Below, in pieces: positions 3,537 to 9,628 of a DNA stretch of 10,447 bases. Position numbers and translations under genes: made by a program. A model generated the notes under the pieces. The model was not told where the DNA came from, did no database searches, and worked only from the letters and a program-made list of their open reading frames with translations. This DNA is from a bacterium (GTDB taxonomy: Bacteria > Patescibacteriota > Minisyncoccia > Phycocordibacterales > 1-14-0-10-42-12): the NCBI GenBank assembly GCA_030432135.1, contig JAUIHD010000006.1, positions 1 to 10,447 on the forward strand. Direction: 5' to 3'. Position 1 is the stretch's first letter; each line of letters opens with the position of its first letter.

Positions 3537-4193
3537 ATGGAAGATCAATCTATTATCGACAAAACAGTAGATTTTGTGAAAAAAACTTTAGTGGACGCTG
3601 AAGGAGGACATGATTGGTGGCATGTATACCGAGTCTGGAAAAATGCGCAACATATTGCACAAAATGAAACAGAAGTAGATCAGACTGTTGTTGAACTGGG
3701 CGCACTACTGCATGATATAGCAGATTATAAGTTTCATAATGGCGATGAAGAGGTGGGACCCAAAGTTGCTCGTGATTTTCTGACAAACCTAGGGTTGTCA
3801 GAAGAAATAATCTCTCATGTGGAAAATATTATCCGACATATATCTTTTAAGGGGCCGCTAGAGGAACAAAAATGGACTTCTCTCGAGCTTCAGGTGGTGC
3901 AAGATGCAGATAGACTAGATGCGATCGGTGCGATTGGTGTGGCGCGTACGTTTAACTATGGTGGCAATAAAGGGAGGATGTTATATAACCCAAATATTAA
4001 ACCACAACTCAATATGACAAAGGAGGAATATAAAAACAATGTTTCTCCTACAATAAATCACTTTTATGAAAAACTTTTGTTATTGAAAGACTTAATGAAC
4101 ACTGAAACAGGTAAGCAAATGGCGAAAAGTAGGCACATATTTATGGAAAAATATCTAGAACAATTCCTTACAGAGTGGGAAGGGGAGAGATAA
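3537..4193 (+). CDS. HD-domain phosphohydrolase, YedJ/YpgQ-like
   Basis: The 218-residue product has GGHDWWHVYRVW (23-34), giving the first histidines, LLHDIADYKF (57-66), giving the HD pair His59/Asp60, IIRHISFKG (98-106), and VVQDADRLDAIGAIGVARTF (120-139), giving the last aspartate (Asp123). This run of motifs is typical of the YedJ/YpgQ branch of HD proteins, small metal-dependent phosphohydrolases for which nucleotide or pyrophosphate hydrolysis has been reported. The substrate cannot be read from the sequence. The length is normal for the family. It sits alone between two strong terminators, so it is a single-gene unit. No Shine-Dalgarno sequence precedes the ATG. Confidence 0.88.
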   Translation: MEDQSIIDKTVDFVKKTLVDAEGGHDWWHVYRVWKNAQHIAQNETEVDQTVVELGALLHDIADYKFHNGDEEVGPKVARDFLTNLGLSEEIISHVENIIRHISFKGPLEEQKWTSLELQVVQDADRLDAIGAIGVARTFNYGGNKGRMLYNPNIKPQLNMTKEEYKNNVSPTINHFYEKLLLLKDLMNTETGKQMAKSRHIFMEKYLEQFLTEWEGER

Positions 4194-4194
4194 A

Positions 4195-4230
4195 AATCAA
4201 AAATACCGTCATATGACGGTATTTTTGATT
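4195..4230. terminator. Bidirectional terminator, HD gene / VOC gene
   Basis: A perfect 36-bp palindrome with its centre between 4212 and 4213 and A5/T5 tracts in the arms. It lies two bases after the HD stop and 19 bases after the VOC stop, so it serves both convergent genes. Confidence 0.9.
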
Positions 4231-4248
4231 AAGGTTGATTCTACGCCA

Positions 4249-4635
4249 TTACTTTTGTGAGTGCAGACCAATCATGTTGCCTTCTGTATCTTTAACGAGA
4301 GAAATGAAGCCATACTCACCAATACTTTCCTTTGGTTTTACAACTTCGCCGCCTGCCTCTGCAACACGACTTTCTTCAGTTGCACAGTCTTCACAGCTAA
4401 AGTATACAAGAGTACCACCAGCAGATGGGCCAAACCCATCCATTTTTACGAGTGCACCAGGAGCTCCGGGTGCTTCCATGTTGTCCATGGGAAATGAAAG
4501 CATCTGCATATCCCCTGATCCTGCTGGCATAGGAAGAAGGGAAAGAGAAACTTGGAAAACCTTTTCGTAAAAAGACTTCGCTCTTTCAAGGTCATCTACA
4601 TAAATTTCAAACCAACCTACGCTATTTGATTGCAT
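4249..4635 (-). CDS. VOC-family (glyoxalase/dioxygenase-like) protein
   Basis: The 128-residue product opens VGWFEIYVDDLERAKSFYEKVF (6-27), the first beta-alpha-beta unit of the vicinal-oxygen-chelate fold, and repeats the pattern in the second half (GTLVYFSCEDC... ending GYGFISLVKDTEGNMIGLHSQK). Glu10 and the C-terminal MIGLHS region lie where metal ligands sit in the fold. It resembles the small VOC proteins often called glyoxalase/bleomycin-resistance-like, whose substrates are mostly unknown. One VOC module means it probably works as a dimer. A TAGAAT lies seven bases before the ATG, and there is no Shine-Dalgarno sequence. Confidence 0.85.
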   Translation of the reverse strand: MQSNSVGWFEIYVDDLERAKSFYEKVFQVSLSLLPMPAGSGDMQMLSFPMDNMEAPGAPGALVKMDGFGPSAGGTLVYFSCEDCATEESRVAEAGGEVVKPKESIGEYGFISLVKDTEGNMIGLHSQK

Positions 4636-4642
4636 ATTATAT

Positions 4643-4648
4643 ATTCTA
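4643..4648 (-). promoter_or_regulatory. -10 box of the VOC gene, leaderless type
   Basis: On minus, TAGAAT ends seven bases before the ATG at 4635. No good -35 is seen. A TATACT further out (on minus, about 4671-4666) is an alternative that would give a leader of about 25-30 bases. Confidence 0.35.
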
Positions 4649-4716
4649 GTTATTAATCGCTCTGAGTATAGCAGAAATATAAAAGATATTTGCTACTAAT
4701 GGGGTAATTTATTTAT

Positions 4717-4722
4717 TATAAT
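4717..4722 (+). promoter_or_regulatory. -10 box of the DUF1697 gene, leaderless type
   Basis: A perfect TATAAT lies six bases before the ATG at 4729, placing the transcript start on the initiation codon. Confidence 0.55.
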
Positions 4723-4728
4723 TTCCCC

Positions 4729-5268
4729 ATGATTACATATGTTGCATTACTACGTGGAATAAATGTTGGGGGGAATAATAAGGTCGATATGAAGAAACTC
4801 AAAATTTCTTTTGAAAAGATTGGTCTTAAAAATGTGGTGACGTATATAAATTCGGGGAATATTATATTTGATTCCCATCTAAAGAGTGTAAAAAGTATTA
4901 CAAATAAGATCGAAGGTGTAATTGAGAAAGATTTTAAACTTTCTATTCGCGTAGTACTCCGAAGTGATGCGGAGATAAGGGCACTGATTAAGAAAATTCC
5001 TAAAAACTGGAAAAACGATAGTGAATACAAGACAGATGTGTGGTTTCTGTGGGACGAATATCGATCAAAAGATACACTTGGTCTCTTAAAGATAAATAAA
5101 ACAGTAGATAAAGTTTCGTATTATGACGGAGTAATTGTATGGCGAGTAAAGAAAAAAGACTTTTCTAAAAGTAAGATGAACGAGGTGATAAAAACCAAAA
5201 TCTATAAACATATAACAGTGAGAAATATAAATACAGTGAGGAAGATTGAGGAGATTGTGACAAAGTGA
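4729..5268 (+). CDS. DUF1697 family protein
   Basis: The 179-residue product begins MITYVALLRGINVGGNNKVDMKKLKISFEKIGLKNVVTYINSGNIIF, almost word for word the signature of DUF1697 (YVALLRGINVGGxNxVxMxxLxxxFExLGFxNVxTYINSGNVxF). The remainder, with WFLWDEY (105-111) and a lysine-rich tail ending in TVRNINTVRKI, also follows the family, whose members usually end with a T-x-RN-x-NT-x-x-K motif. The family has a ferredoxin-like fold and no established function. The length is normal. Codon choice is AT-rich like its neighbours. It is a single-gene unit bounded by the divergent VOC gene and a shared terminator. No Shine-Dalgarno sequence is present. Confidence 0.9.
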   Translation: MITYVALLRGINVGGNNKVDMKKLKISFEKIGLKNVVTYINSGNIIFDSHLKSVKSITNKIEGVIEKDFKLSIRVVLRSDAEIRALIKKIPKNWKNDSEYKTDVWFLWDEYRSKDTLGLLKINKTVDKVSYYDGVIVWRVKKKDFSKSKMNEVIKTKIYKHITVRNINTVRKIEEIVTK

Positions 5269-5287
5269 GGATAGAGTAGGGAGTAAA

Positions 5288-5319
5288 CCATAAAACCGCC
5301 CAGATGGGCGGTTTTATGG
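5288..5319. terminator. Bidirectional terminator, DUF1697 gene / HU gene
   Basis: CCATAAAACCGCCC and GGGCGGTTTTATGG pair perfectly around AGAT. The A4/T4 tracts sit at the stem base on both strands, serving the two convergent genes. Confidence 0.9.
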
Positions 5320-5339
5320 TAATTCCTTTATAAAAGAGA

Positions 5340-5612
5340 TTATTTTACAGCGTCCTTGAACGCCTTTGCTGCGCGGAATTTTGGCACACGCATTGCTGGC
5401 ACTTGCACCATTTCACCTGTTCGAGGATTTCGAGCTTGGCGAGCGGCACGCATTTTAGCAGAGAAGATTCCCAAACCAGCTATTGATACTTCGTCACCCT
5501 TCTTGAGGGTTCCGATAATTGATTCAATTACTGTCTCAACAGCTGACTCAGCTGAAGCCTTTGTACCTCCAAGTTTTTCGTGTACAGCTTCGATGATTGC
5601 TTGTTTGTTCAT
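5340..5612 (-). CDS. hup: HU-family nucleoid protein
   Basis: The 90-residue product matches HU throughout: MNKQAIIEAVHEKLGGTKASAESAVETVIESI, then GDEVSIAGLGIFSAKMRAARQARNPRTGEMVQVPAMRVPKFRAAKAFKDAV. The DNA-binding arm runs from about residue 52 to 75, with RNPRTGE and the tip proline at Pro63. HU bends and wraps DNA as a dimer and helps organise the nucleoid. IHF is less likely, because the length and the GIF(S) region read as HU. It has its own promoter (TTGCAC-N16-TATAAT on minus, 5732-5705) and an 86-base leader with a stable hairpin, unlike the leaderless genes around it. Confidence 0.95.
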   Translation of the reverse strand: MNKQAIIEAVHEKLGGTKASAESAVETVIESIIGTLKKGDEVSIAGLGIFSAKMRAARQARNPRTGEMVQVPAMRVPKFRAAKAFKDAVK

Positions 5613-5663
5613 GATTTTCTCTAAATAAGTTTATAAATAAACCGATCGGTCTTCATGCTTACA

Positions 5664-5686
5664 TGTATCTTCGCGCTAAAGATACA
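5664..5686 (-). other. Hairpin in the HU leader
   Basis: TGTATCTT and AAGATACA pair perfectly around a seven-base loop, about 50 bases upstream of the HU start codon and inside its predicted leader. A short palindrome ACCGATCGGT (5641-5650) lies between it and the gene. Either could be a regulatory site, but nothing here proves it. Confidence 0.4.
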
Positions 5687-5704
5687 GCTTGATTCCCGAA
5701 TACC

Positions 5705-5732
5705 ATTATATAGCAAGGGTTTTTCTGTGCAA
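5705..5732 (-). promoter_or_regulatory. Promoter of the HU gene
   Basis: On minus: TTGCAC (5732-5727), 16 bases, TATAAT (5710-5705). The start would be near 5698, 86 bases before the ATG at 5612. Confidence 0.65.
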
Positions 5733-5767
5733 TACATTGACTTAATATTTATAATATTGTGTAAAAT

Positions 5768-5799
5768 AACAAGGCCGGCGTGTACGCGCCGGCCTTGTT
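5768..5799. terminator. Terminator after the RNase Y gene
   Basis: AACAAGGCCGGCG and CGCCGGCCTTGTT pair perfectly over 13 positions around a six-base loop. On minus it follows the rny stop by 28 bases, with TT-ATTTT after it, and it insulates the HU promoter. Confidence 0.85.
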
Positions 5800-5827
5800 T
5801 CTCTAGGATAGGGAAGTTTGGGATACA

Positions 5828-7357
5828 TTATCTCGCAAACTCTACAATTCTGTTCTCTCGGATAACAATTACTTTGATTTCTCCTGGATATTTAAGGTCA
5901 CTTTCTATTTTAAGCGCAATATCACGTGCTGTTTGCTTTGCGACAAGATCTGTCATGTCGTCTGGGTTCACAAAGACTCGTATTTCACGACCTGCCTGAA
6001 TAGCATATGATTTCTGTACCCCTTCAAATCCATTCGCAATCGCTTCAAGCTCTGCAAGGCGCTTCAAGTAACTTTCTACACTGTCTCTACGTGCTCCCGG
6101 TCGTGAGCCGGAGATAGCGTCGGCAACCTGAACGATAATAGATTCGACTGTTTCGTAAGGGTACTCTTCGTGGTGGGCTTGCATAGCTTTTACAATATCT
6201 TCACTCACACCAAATTTTTGGAGAATGCGTCTTCCGATTTCTACGTGTGTACCAGCAACTTCGTGGTCGAGTGCTTTACCAATGTCGTGCACCAGTGCTC
6301 CTGCCTTTGCAACTTGAACATTTGCTCCAAGTTCTTCAGCGATAAGCCCAGCAATATGTGCCATTTCTACAGAGTGCTGCAAGACGTTTTGTCCGTAACT
6401 AGTTCGGAAGTAGAGACGACCAAGAATAGTGATGAGTCGTGGATCAAAGTTGAATACACCACATTCGTATGCTGCTTGTTCCCCTTTTTCTTTTATAATG
6501 TTTCCGATTTCTTCCCGTGCTTTCTCTACAATTTCTTCAATGCGAGCTGGTTGGATACGGCCGTCGAGGATAAGATTTTCAAGCGCCACGCGAGCGACTT
6601 GTCGACGGACAGGGTCAAATGAAGAAATTGTAATAGTTCCAGGAGTATCGTCGACAATTACTTCAACGCCAGTGGCACGTTCAAACGCTTTGATATTACG
6701 CCCTTCTTTACCAATAATTTTTCCTTTTATTTCATCTGAAGAAATAGTGATATTGGTAGACATGATGTCCTGAGCAACAGAGTTTCCGTATCTATGGATG
6801 GCAGAGGTGATAATCTCTTGGGCACGCTGGTTGAGCTTTTCTTTCCCGACTGCTTCGAGTTTTTGCATGCGAACTATGAGATCTTCTTCGGCATCTTTTT
6901 CAATTGCTTGGAGCAGTTCTTCTTTGGCTTCTTCTTTTGAGAGTGTTGCAACTTTTTCGAGTTCACTTTGTCTTTCTGACACAAGATGCTCCGCTCTCTC
7001 TTTGATTGCTCTTATTTCAGCAATTTTTTCCTTGATTGCTTCTGCTTCTTCATCAATATCAGTTTGTCGGCGATCGAGAAGTTCTTCTTTTTTGACTAAA
7101 CGCTCCTCGGTCTTCTTTATTGTTGTTTCTTTTTCTTTTATTTCGTTTCGGGATTCTTCGAGCTCTTTCTTTGCTTGTTCTTCCGCTTCGGCAATGATGC
7201 TGTTTGCCTCATCTTTAGCCTCAAGCATCATTTGCTTGATCTTCAGTTCAACTGAACCTTTTTTACCAAGCGATACAAGCCATCGGAGGAAATAACCTAC
7301 AATTCCACCGACGAGTGCTGCAAAACCCGCGATAATAAGTGCGAGTACGAGTGACAT
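5828..7357 (-). CDS. rny: Ribonuclease Y
   Basis: The 509-residue product is a complete RNase Y: an N-terminal membrane helix (about residues 3-29), a long charged coiled coil (about 35-185), a KH domain with GKIIGKEGRNIKAFE (212-226), and a metal-dependent HD domain with HSVEMA (His328) and ALVHDIGKALDHE (His357/Asp358). The C-terminal PGEIKVIVIRENRIVEFAR is also standard. RNase Y is a membrane-bound endoribonuclease that starts mRNA decay. The length matches the family. No Shine-Dalgarno sequence is visible; TATAAC lies directly before the ATG, too close to be the promoter, so the promoter is probably in the 256-base leader region to the right. The gene is followed by its own terminator. 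Confidence 0.97.
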   Translation of the reverse strand: MSLVLALIIAGFAALVGGIVGYFLRWLVSLGKKGSVELKIKQMMLEAKDEANSIIAEAEEQAKKELEESRNEIKEKETTIKKTEERLVKKEELLDRRQTDIDEEAEAIKEKIAEIRAIKERAEHLVSERQSELEKVATLSKEEAKEELLQAIEKDAEEDLIVRMQKLEAVGKEKLNQRAQEIITSAIHRYGNSVAQDIMSTNITISSDEIKGKIIGKEGRNIKAFERATGVEVIVDDTPGTITISSFDPVRRQVARVALENLILDGRIQPARIEEIVEKAREEIGNIIKEKGEQAAYECGVFNFDPRLITILGRLYFRTSYGQNVLQHSVEMAHIAGLIAEELGANVQVAKAGALVHDIGKALDHEVAGTHVEIGRRILQKFGVSEDIVKAMQAHHEEYPYETVESIIVQVADAISGSRPGARRDSVESYLKRLAELEAIANGFEGVQKSYAIQAGREIRVFVNPDDMTDLVAKQTARDIALKIESDLKYPGEIKVIVIRENRIVEFAR

Positions 7358-7613
7358 GGTTATAGGGTGAAACCAATCACGGGATTCATTTGTCTTCTAG
7401 GAGTAAAAAACTACCAATTCTGCTCTGAAAGATAAATAAATAGTAACGGTTTCAAAGTATTAAAGAATAAAATATCCGATATGATGCACTGTCGTTCAGA
7501 ATATCGTTCGTTTCAGGACAATCGGGCATATCTGTCTTACGGATAATCTCACTATACAATAAGTTTTTAATAAACGGAAGTTTTTGAGGGATTTATAAGA
7601 AAAACACCCGCTC
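7358..7613. other. Gene-free leader region of rny
   Basis: This AT-rich stretch holds no convincing gene. On minus a TATAGT (about 7556-7551) could be a -10 box for a long rny leader. A 25-codon frame (7529-7452 on minus) has neither a ribosome site nor a promoter at the right spacing. Confidence 0.4.
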
Positions 7614-7645
7614 CCCGCAAAGCCCCAATCCTGGGGCTTTGCGGG
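7614..7645 (-). terminator. Terminator after the membrane orphan gene
   Basis: CCCGCAAAGCCCC and GGGGCTTTGCGGG pair perfectly around six bases. On minus the stem is followed, after a GC-rich spacer, by GTTTTTC. It lies 13 bases after the stop of the 174-residue gene. Confidence 0.8.
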
Positions 7646-7658
7646 AAAGCGTGGTGCG

Positions 7659-8183
7659 TTAGTCGGCCCATAGGGGTCGTATTTCGACCCGACCGACGAG
7701 TTCCCGCTGGGTGTACCTCCACTCGACCCATGTCGTTCGGCAGGTTTTCCATTGTGGGCAGTTGAAGCGCGAGAGGTTCTGTTTGTAGAGCACTGACTTG
7801 TTGGTTTCGGGCATCAAGATCCAGTGCTCCAAGTAGCTTTTGCCGCCCTGTGATGAGATGAACGGGGCGACATAGAACTCGGCGCTTGGCGGCGCCATGA
7901 TGACGAGTCGCTTGAAGTCTTCCTCGTTTTTCGCTACGTAGCGATCCCAGGATGAGTAGCCGGCGAGCAAATCGACCGGCATGGTGTCCTCCCGAATGAT
8001 TTTGGCGTTGGGTGAGACGTGGCGCTCGAACTTTGCCGTTCGGAAAGTGACATCCTCACCTTGGAAGGCGTTGAGGATGCCAATTTGCCAGAAGGCGAGA
8101 GCTACGAGAGCCAGAATCATGGCGATGGTAAAGAGCCGCAAGTGGCGGCTCACAAAGCCCTGATCTTCATAAGTTTCCTGCAT
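7659..8183 (-). CDS. Membrane-anchored orphan protein, 174 residues
   Basis: The product has a short basic N-terminus (VSRHLR) and one hydrophobic helix (about residues 17-37, LFTIAMILALVALAFWQIGIL), then a soluble domain of about 135 residues with many aromatic residues and two cysteines (NCPQWKTC, Cys141 and Cys147) that could form a disulfide outside the membrane. The positive charge before the helix suggests an N-in, C-out anchor. I recognise no family. The start is well supported: AGGAGGAG lies about ten bases upstream. The gene is clearly richer in G+C than its neighbours: 36 of 60 at 7861-7920 and 31 of 60 at 7801-7860, against 19 of 60 at 7081-7140 and 27 of 60 at 6301-6360 in rny. 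With the unusual ribosome site this suggests a recent or foreign origin. It has its own promoter and terminator. Confidence 0.8.
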   Translation of the reverse strand: MQETYEDQGFVSRHLRLFTIAMILALVALAFWQIGILNAFQGEDVTFRTAKFERHVSPNAKIIREDTMPVDLLAGYSSWDRYVAKNEEDFKRLVIMAPPSAEFYVAPFISSQGGKSYLEHWILMPETNKSVLYKQNLSRFNCPQWKTCRTTWVEWRYTQRELVGRVEIRPLWAD

Positions 8184-8223
8184 GTCCGATTTCTCCTCCT
8201 ACGTAAAGAACTTGAACAAACAA

Positions 8224-8252
8224 TTTATAACATAATATAAACAAAAAATCAA
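8224..8252 (-). promoter_or_regulatory. Promoter of the membrane orphan gene
   Basis: On minus: TTGATT (8252-8247), 17 bases, TATAAA (8229-8224). The start would be near 8217, giving a leader of about 34 bases with the AGGAGGAG site. The -35 box lies inside the clpP terminator. Confidence 0.6.
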
Positions 8253-8270
8253 GGTTTTACCCCTGATTTT
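8243..8270 (-). terminator. clpP terminator
   Basis: On minus AAAATCAGGG pairs with CCTTGATTTT (one G-T), followed by a run of T. It lies 25 bases after the clpP stop. Confidence 0.8.
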
Positions 8271-8294
8271 CTGCATTTTTATTCTTTTGAAACC

Positions 8295-8870
8295 TTATTT
8301 AAGCACTTTATCTATAAGGCCGTACTTCATTGCCTCGTCTGCATCCATGTAAAAGTTACGATCTGCGTCTTTTTCTATCTGCTTTATTGTTTGTCCAGTG
8401 TTTTCAGCAAGCATTTTTGTTAACTTTTCCTTTGTTTTAATAATGTTGTTAGCCGTTATTTCAATATCAGACGCTTGTCCTCCAAGTCCATCCATGAGGG
8501 GTTGGTGGATCATCATTTCAGAGTTAGGTAATGCATATCGCTTACCTTTGGTTCCCGAAGAGAGAAGCATGGCACCCATGCTTGCGGCGAATCCAACACA
8601 CACGGTAGAAACATCATTTTTAATATGTTTCATTGTGTCCATGATGGCAAAACCAGAAGTAACAGAACCACCGGGCGAGTTGATGTAGAGGTTTATGTCT
8701 TTCTTAGGGTTTTCCTTTTCGAGGAAAAGAAGCTGAGCGACTATAAGATTAGCTACGTTGTCATCAATGGGTCCTCCGAGAAAGATAATGTTTTCCTTCA
8801 AAAGGCGAGAATAAATGTCGTATGCTCGCTCTCCCTGAGGTAATTTTTCTATAACTGTTGGTATTAACAT
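8295..8870 (-). CDS. clpP: ATP-dependent Clp protease proteolytic subunit
   Basis: The 191-residue product is a full-length Clp[36 protein letters not shown] at the start, [19 protein letters not shown] (62-80), the nucleophile in GFAASMGAM (Ser97), MMIHQPL with His122, and the acid in [20 protein letters not shown] (Asp170). ClpP forms a double seven-membered ring and degrades proteins unfolded by ClpX or another ATPase; none of these partners is in the window. In many bacteria tig lies directly before clpP; here rsmE, on the other strand, lies between them. No Shine-Dalgarno sequence precedes the ATG. A TATTAT/TATATT about 20-25 bases upstream is the likely -10. The start is 71 bases from the divergent rsmE. 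Confidence 0.97.
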   Translation of the reverse strand: MLIPTVIEKLPQGERAYDIYSRLLKENIIFLGGPIDDNVANLIVAQLLFLEKENPKKDINLYINSPGGSVTSGFAIMDTMKHIKNDVSTVCVGFAASMGAMLLSSGTKGKRYALPNSEMMIHQPLMDGLGGQASDIEITANNIIKTKEKLTKMLAENTGQTIKQIEKDADRNFYMDADEAMKYGLIDKVLK

Positions 8871-8929
8871 ATGCGTTTTTGTTTATGAGGACAATATAAT
8901 AACACACTTTTCTAATTTTTAAAAGGTGT

Positions 8930-8935
8930 TATGCT
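8930..8935 (+). promoter_or_regulatory. -10 box of rsmE, leaderless type
   Basis: TATGCT lies six bases before the ATG at 8942. No Shine-Dalgarno sequence is present. A T-rich TTTTCT (8908-8913) is at -35 distance. Confidence 0.45.
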
Positions 8936-8941
8936 CATGAT

Positions 8942-9628
8942 ATGCGAATCGATAGATTTTTTATAAACGCTCCTATTGAAGGGGGTCGAGTGCATATTGC
9001 AGATGACAACTTATTTCACCAATGGAAACATGTCTTTAGGTATCAGGTTGGCACCCAGACAATCATTTTTAATGGTGATGGGTATGAATATACTGCAGTG
9101 ATAGAAGAACTCGGGAACAGGGAAGCGACATGTGCTATTTTACAAAAGAAAAAAGCACTCTTGCCAGAGAAAGATTTATGGCTTTTTATGTCGCTTATCA
9201 AAAAAGATAAGTTCGAGCTTACGATTCAAAAATCGACAGAGCTCGGGGTAAATCATATCGTGCCACTTGAAACAGAGTTTTCTAATGAACGGCGTATTGA
9301 CATAAAGCGGTTTCAGAAAATCTTGACTGAAGCGAGTGAACAGTGCGGGCGAGGGAACGTACCAGTGCTTCACGACATAATGAGTTTCACCGACGCACTT
9401 TCATTTGTTTCCGAAGAAAACATCACTCCGTACATTGCGCACCAAGGAGGAGAAGAGGGAATAGTAAACGCCCCAATAAAGACTGCACTTTTTATCGGAC
9501 CAGAAGGAGGTTTTAGTCCTGATGAACTTCATATATGCAAAGAGAAAGCGTACGGAACGCTTTCTCTTGGGCAGTTTATTTTGCGAGCTGAGACTGCTGC
9601 GATTGTCGGACTTTCAAAACTTATTTAG
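8942..9628 (+). CDS. rsmE: 16S rRNA (uracil-1498-N3)-methyltransferase
   Basis: The 228-residue product shows the RsmE layout: an N-terminal PUA-like domain (about residues 1-70) with MRIDRFFI at its start and HQWKHVFRYQVG (26-37), and a SPOUT methyltransferase domain with KSTELGVNHIVPLET (97-111), EASEQCGRGNVP (130-141), FIGPEGGFSPDE (184-195) and LSLGQFILRAETAAIVGL (207-224). The last two segments build the trefoil knot that binds S-adenosylmethionine. The enzyme methylates U1498 of 16S rRNA in the assembled 30S subunit. The length is close to the usual 230-250. Its last eight bases overlap the end of the convergent trigger factor gene, with no terminator between them. Confidence 0.95.
   Translation: MRIDRFFINAPIEGGRVHIADDNLFHQWKHVFRYQVGTQTIIFNGDGYEYTAVIEELGNREATCAILQKKKALLPEKDLWLFMSLIKKDKFELTIQKSTELGVNHIVPLETEFSNERRIDIKRFQKILTEASEQCGRGNVPVLHDIMSFTDALSFVSEENITPYIAHQGGEEGIVNAPIKTALFIGPEGGFSPDELHICKEKAYGTLSLGQFILRAETAAIVGLSKLI

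Noticed and set aside
4670..4694. Imperfect inverted repeat (AGCA...AAATAT / ATATTT...TGCT) between the divergent VOC and DUF1697 genes as an operator
   Set aside because: The arms do not align without gaps and the region is AT-rich, so chance is likely; no regulator gene is nearby.
6798..7295. Long serine-rich frame on plus opposite rny
   Set aside because: It is the complement of the RNase Y coiled coil; the Ser/Phe-rich composition is the expected shadow of Glu/Lys-rich codons.
7452..7529. 25-codon frame on minus upstream of rny
   Set aside because: No Shine-Dalgarno sequence and no -10 box 6-7 bases before the ATG; nothing recognisable in the peptide.
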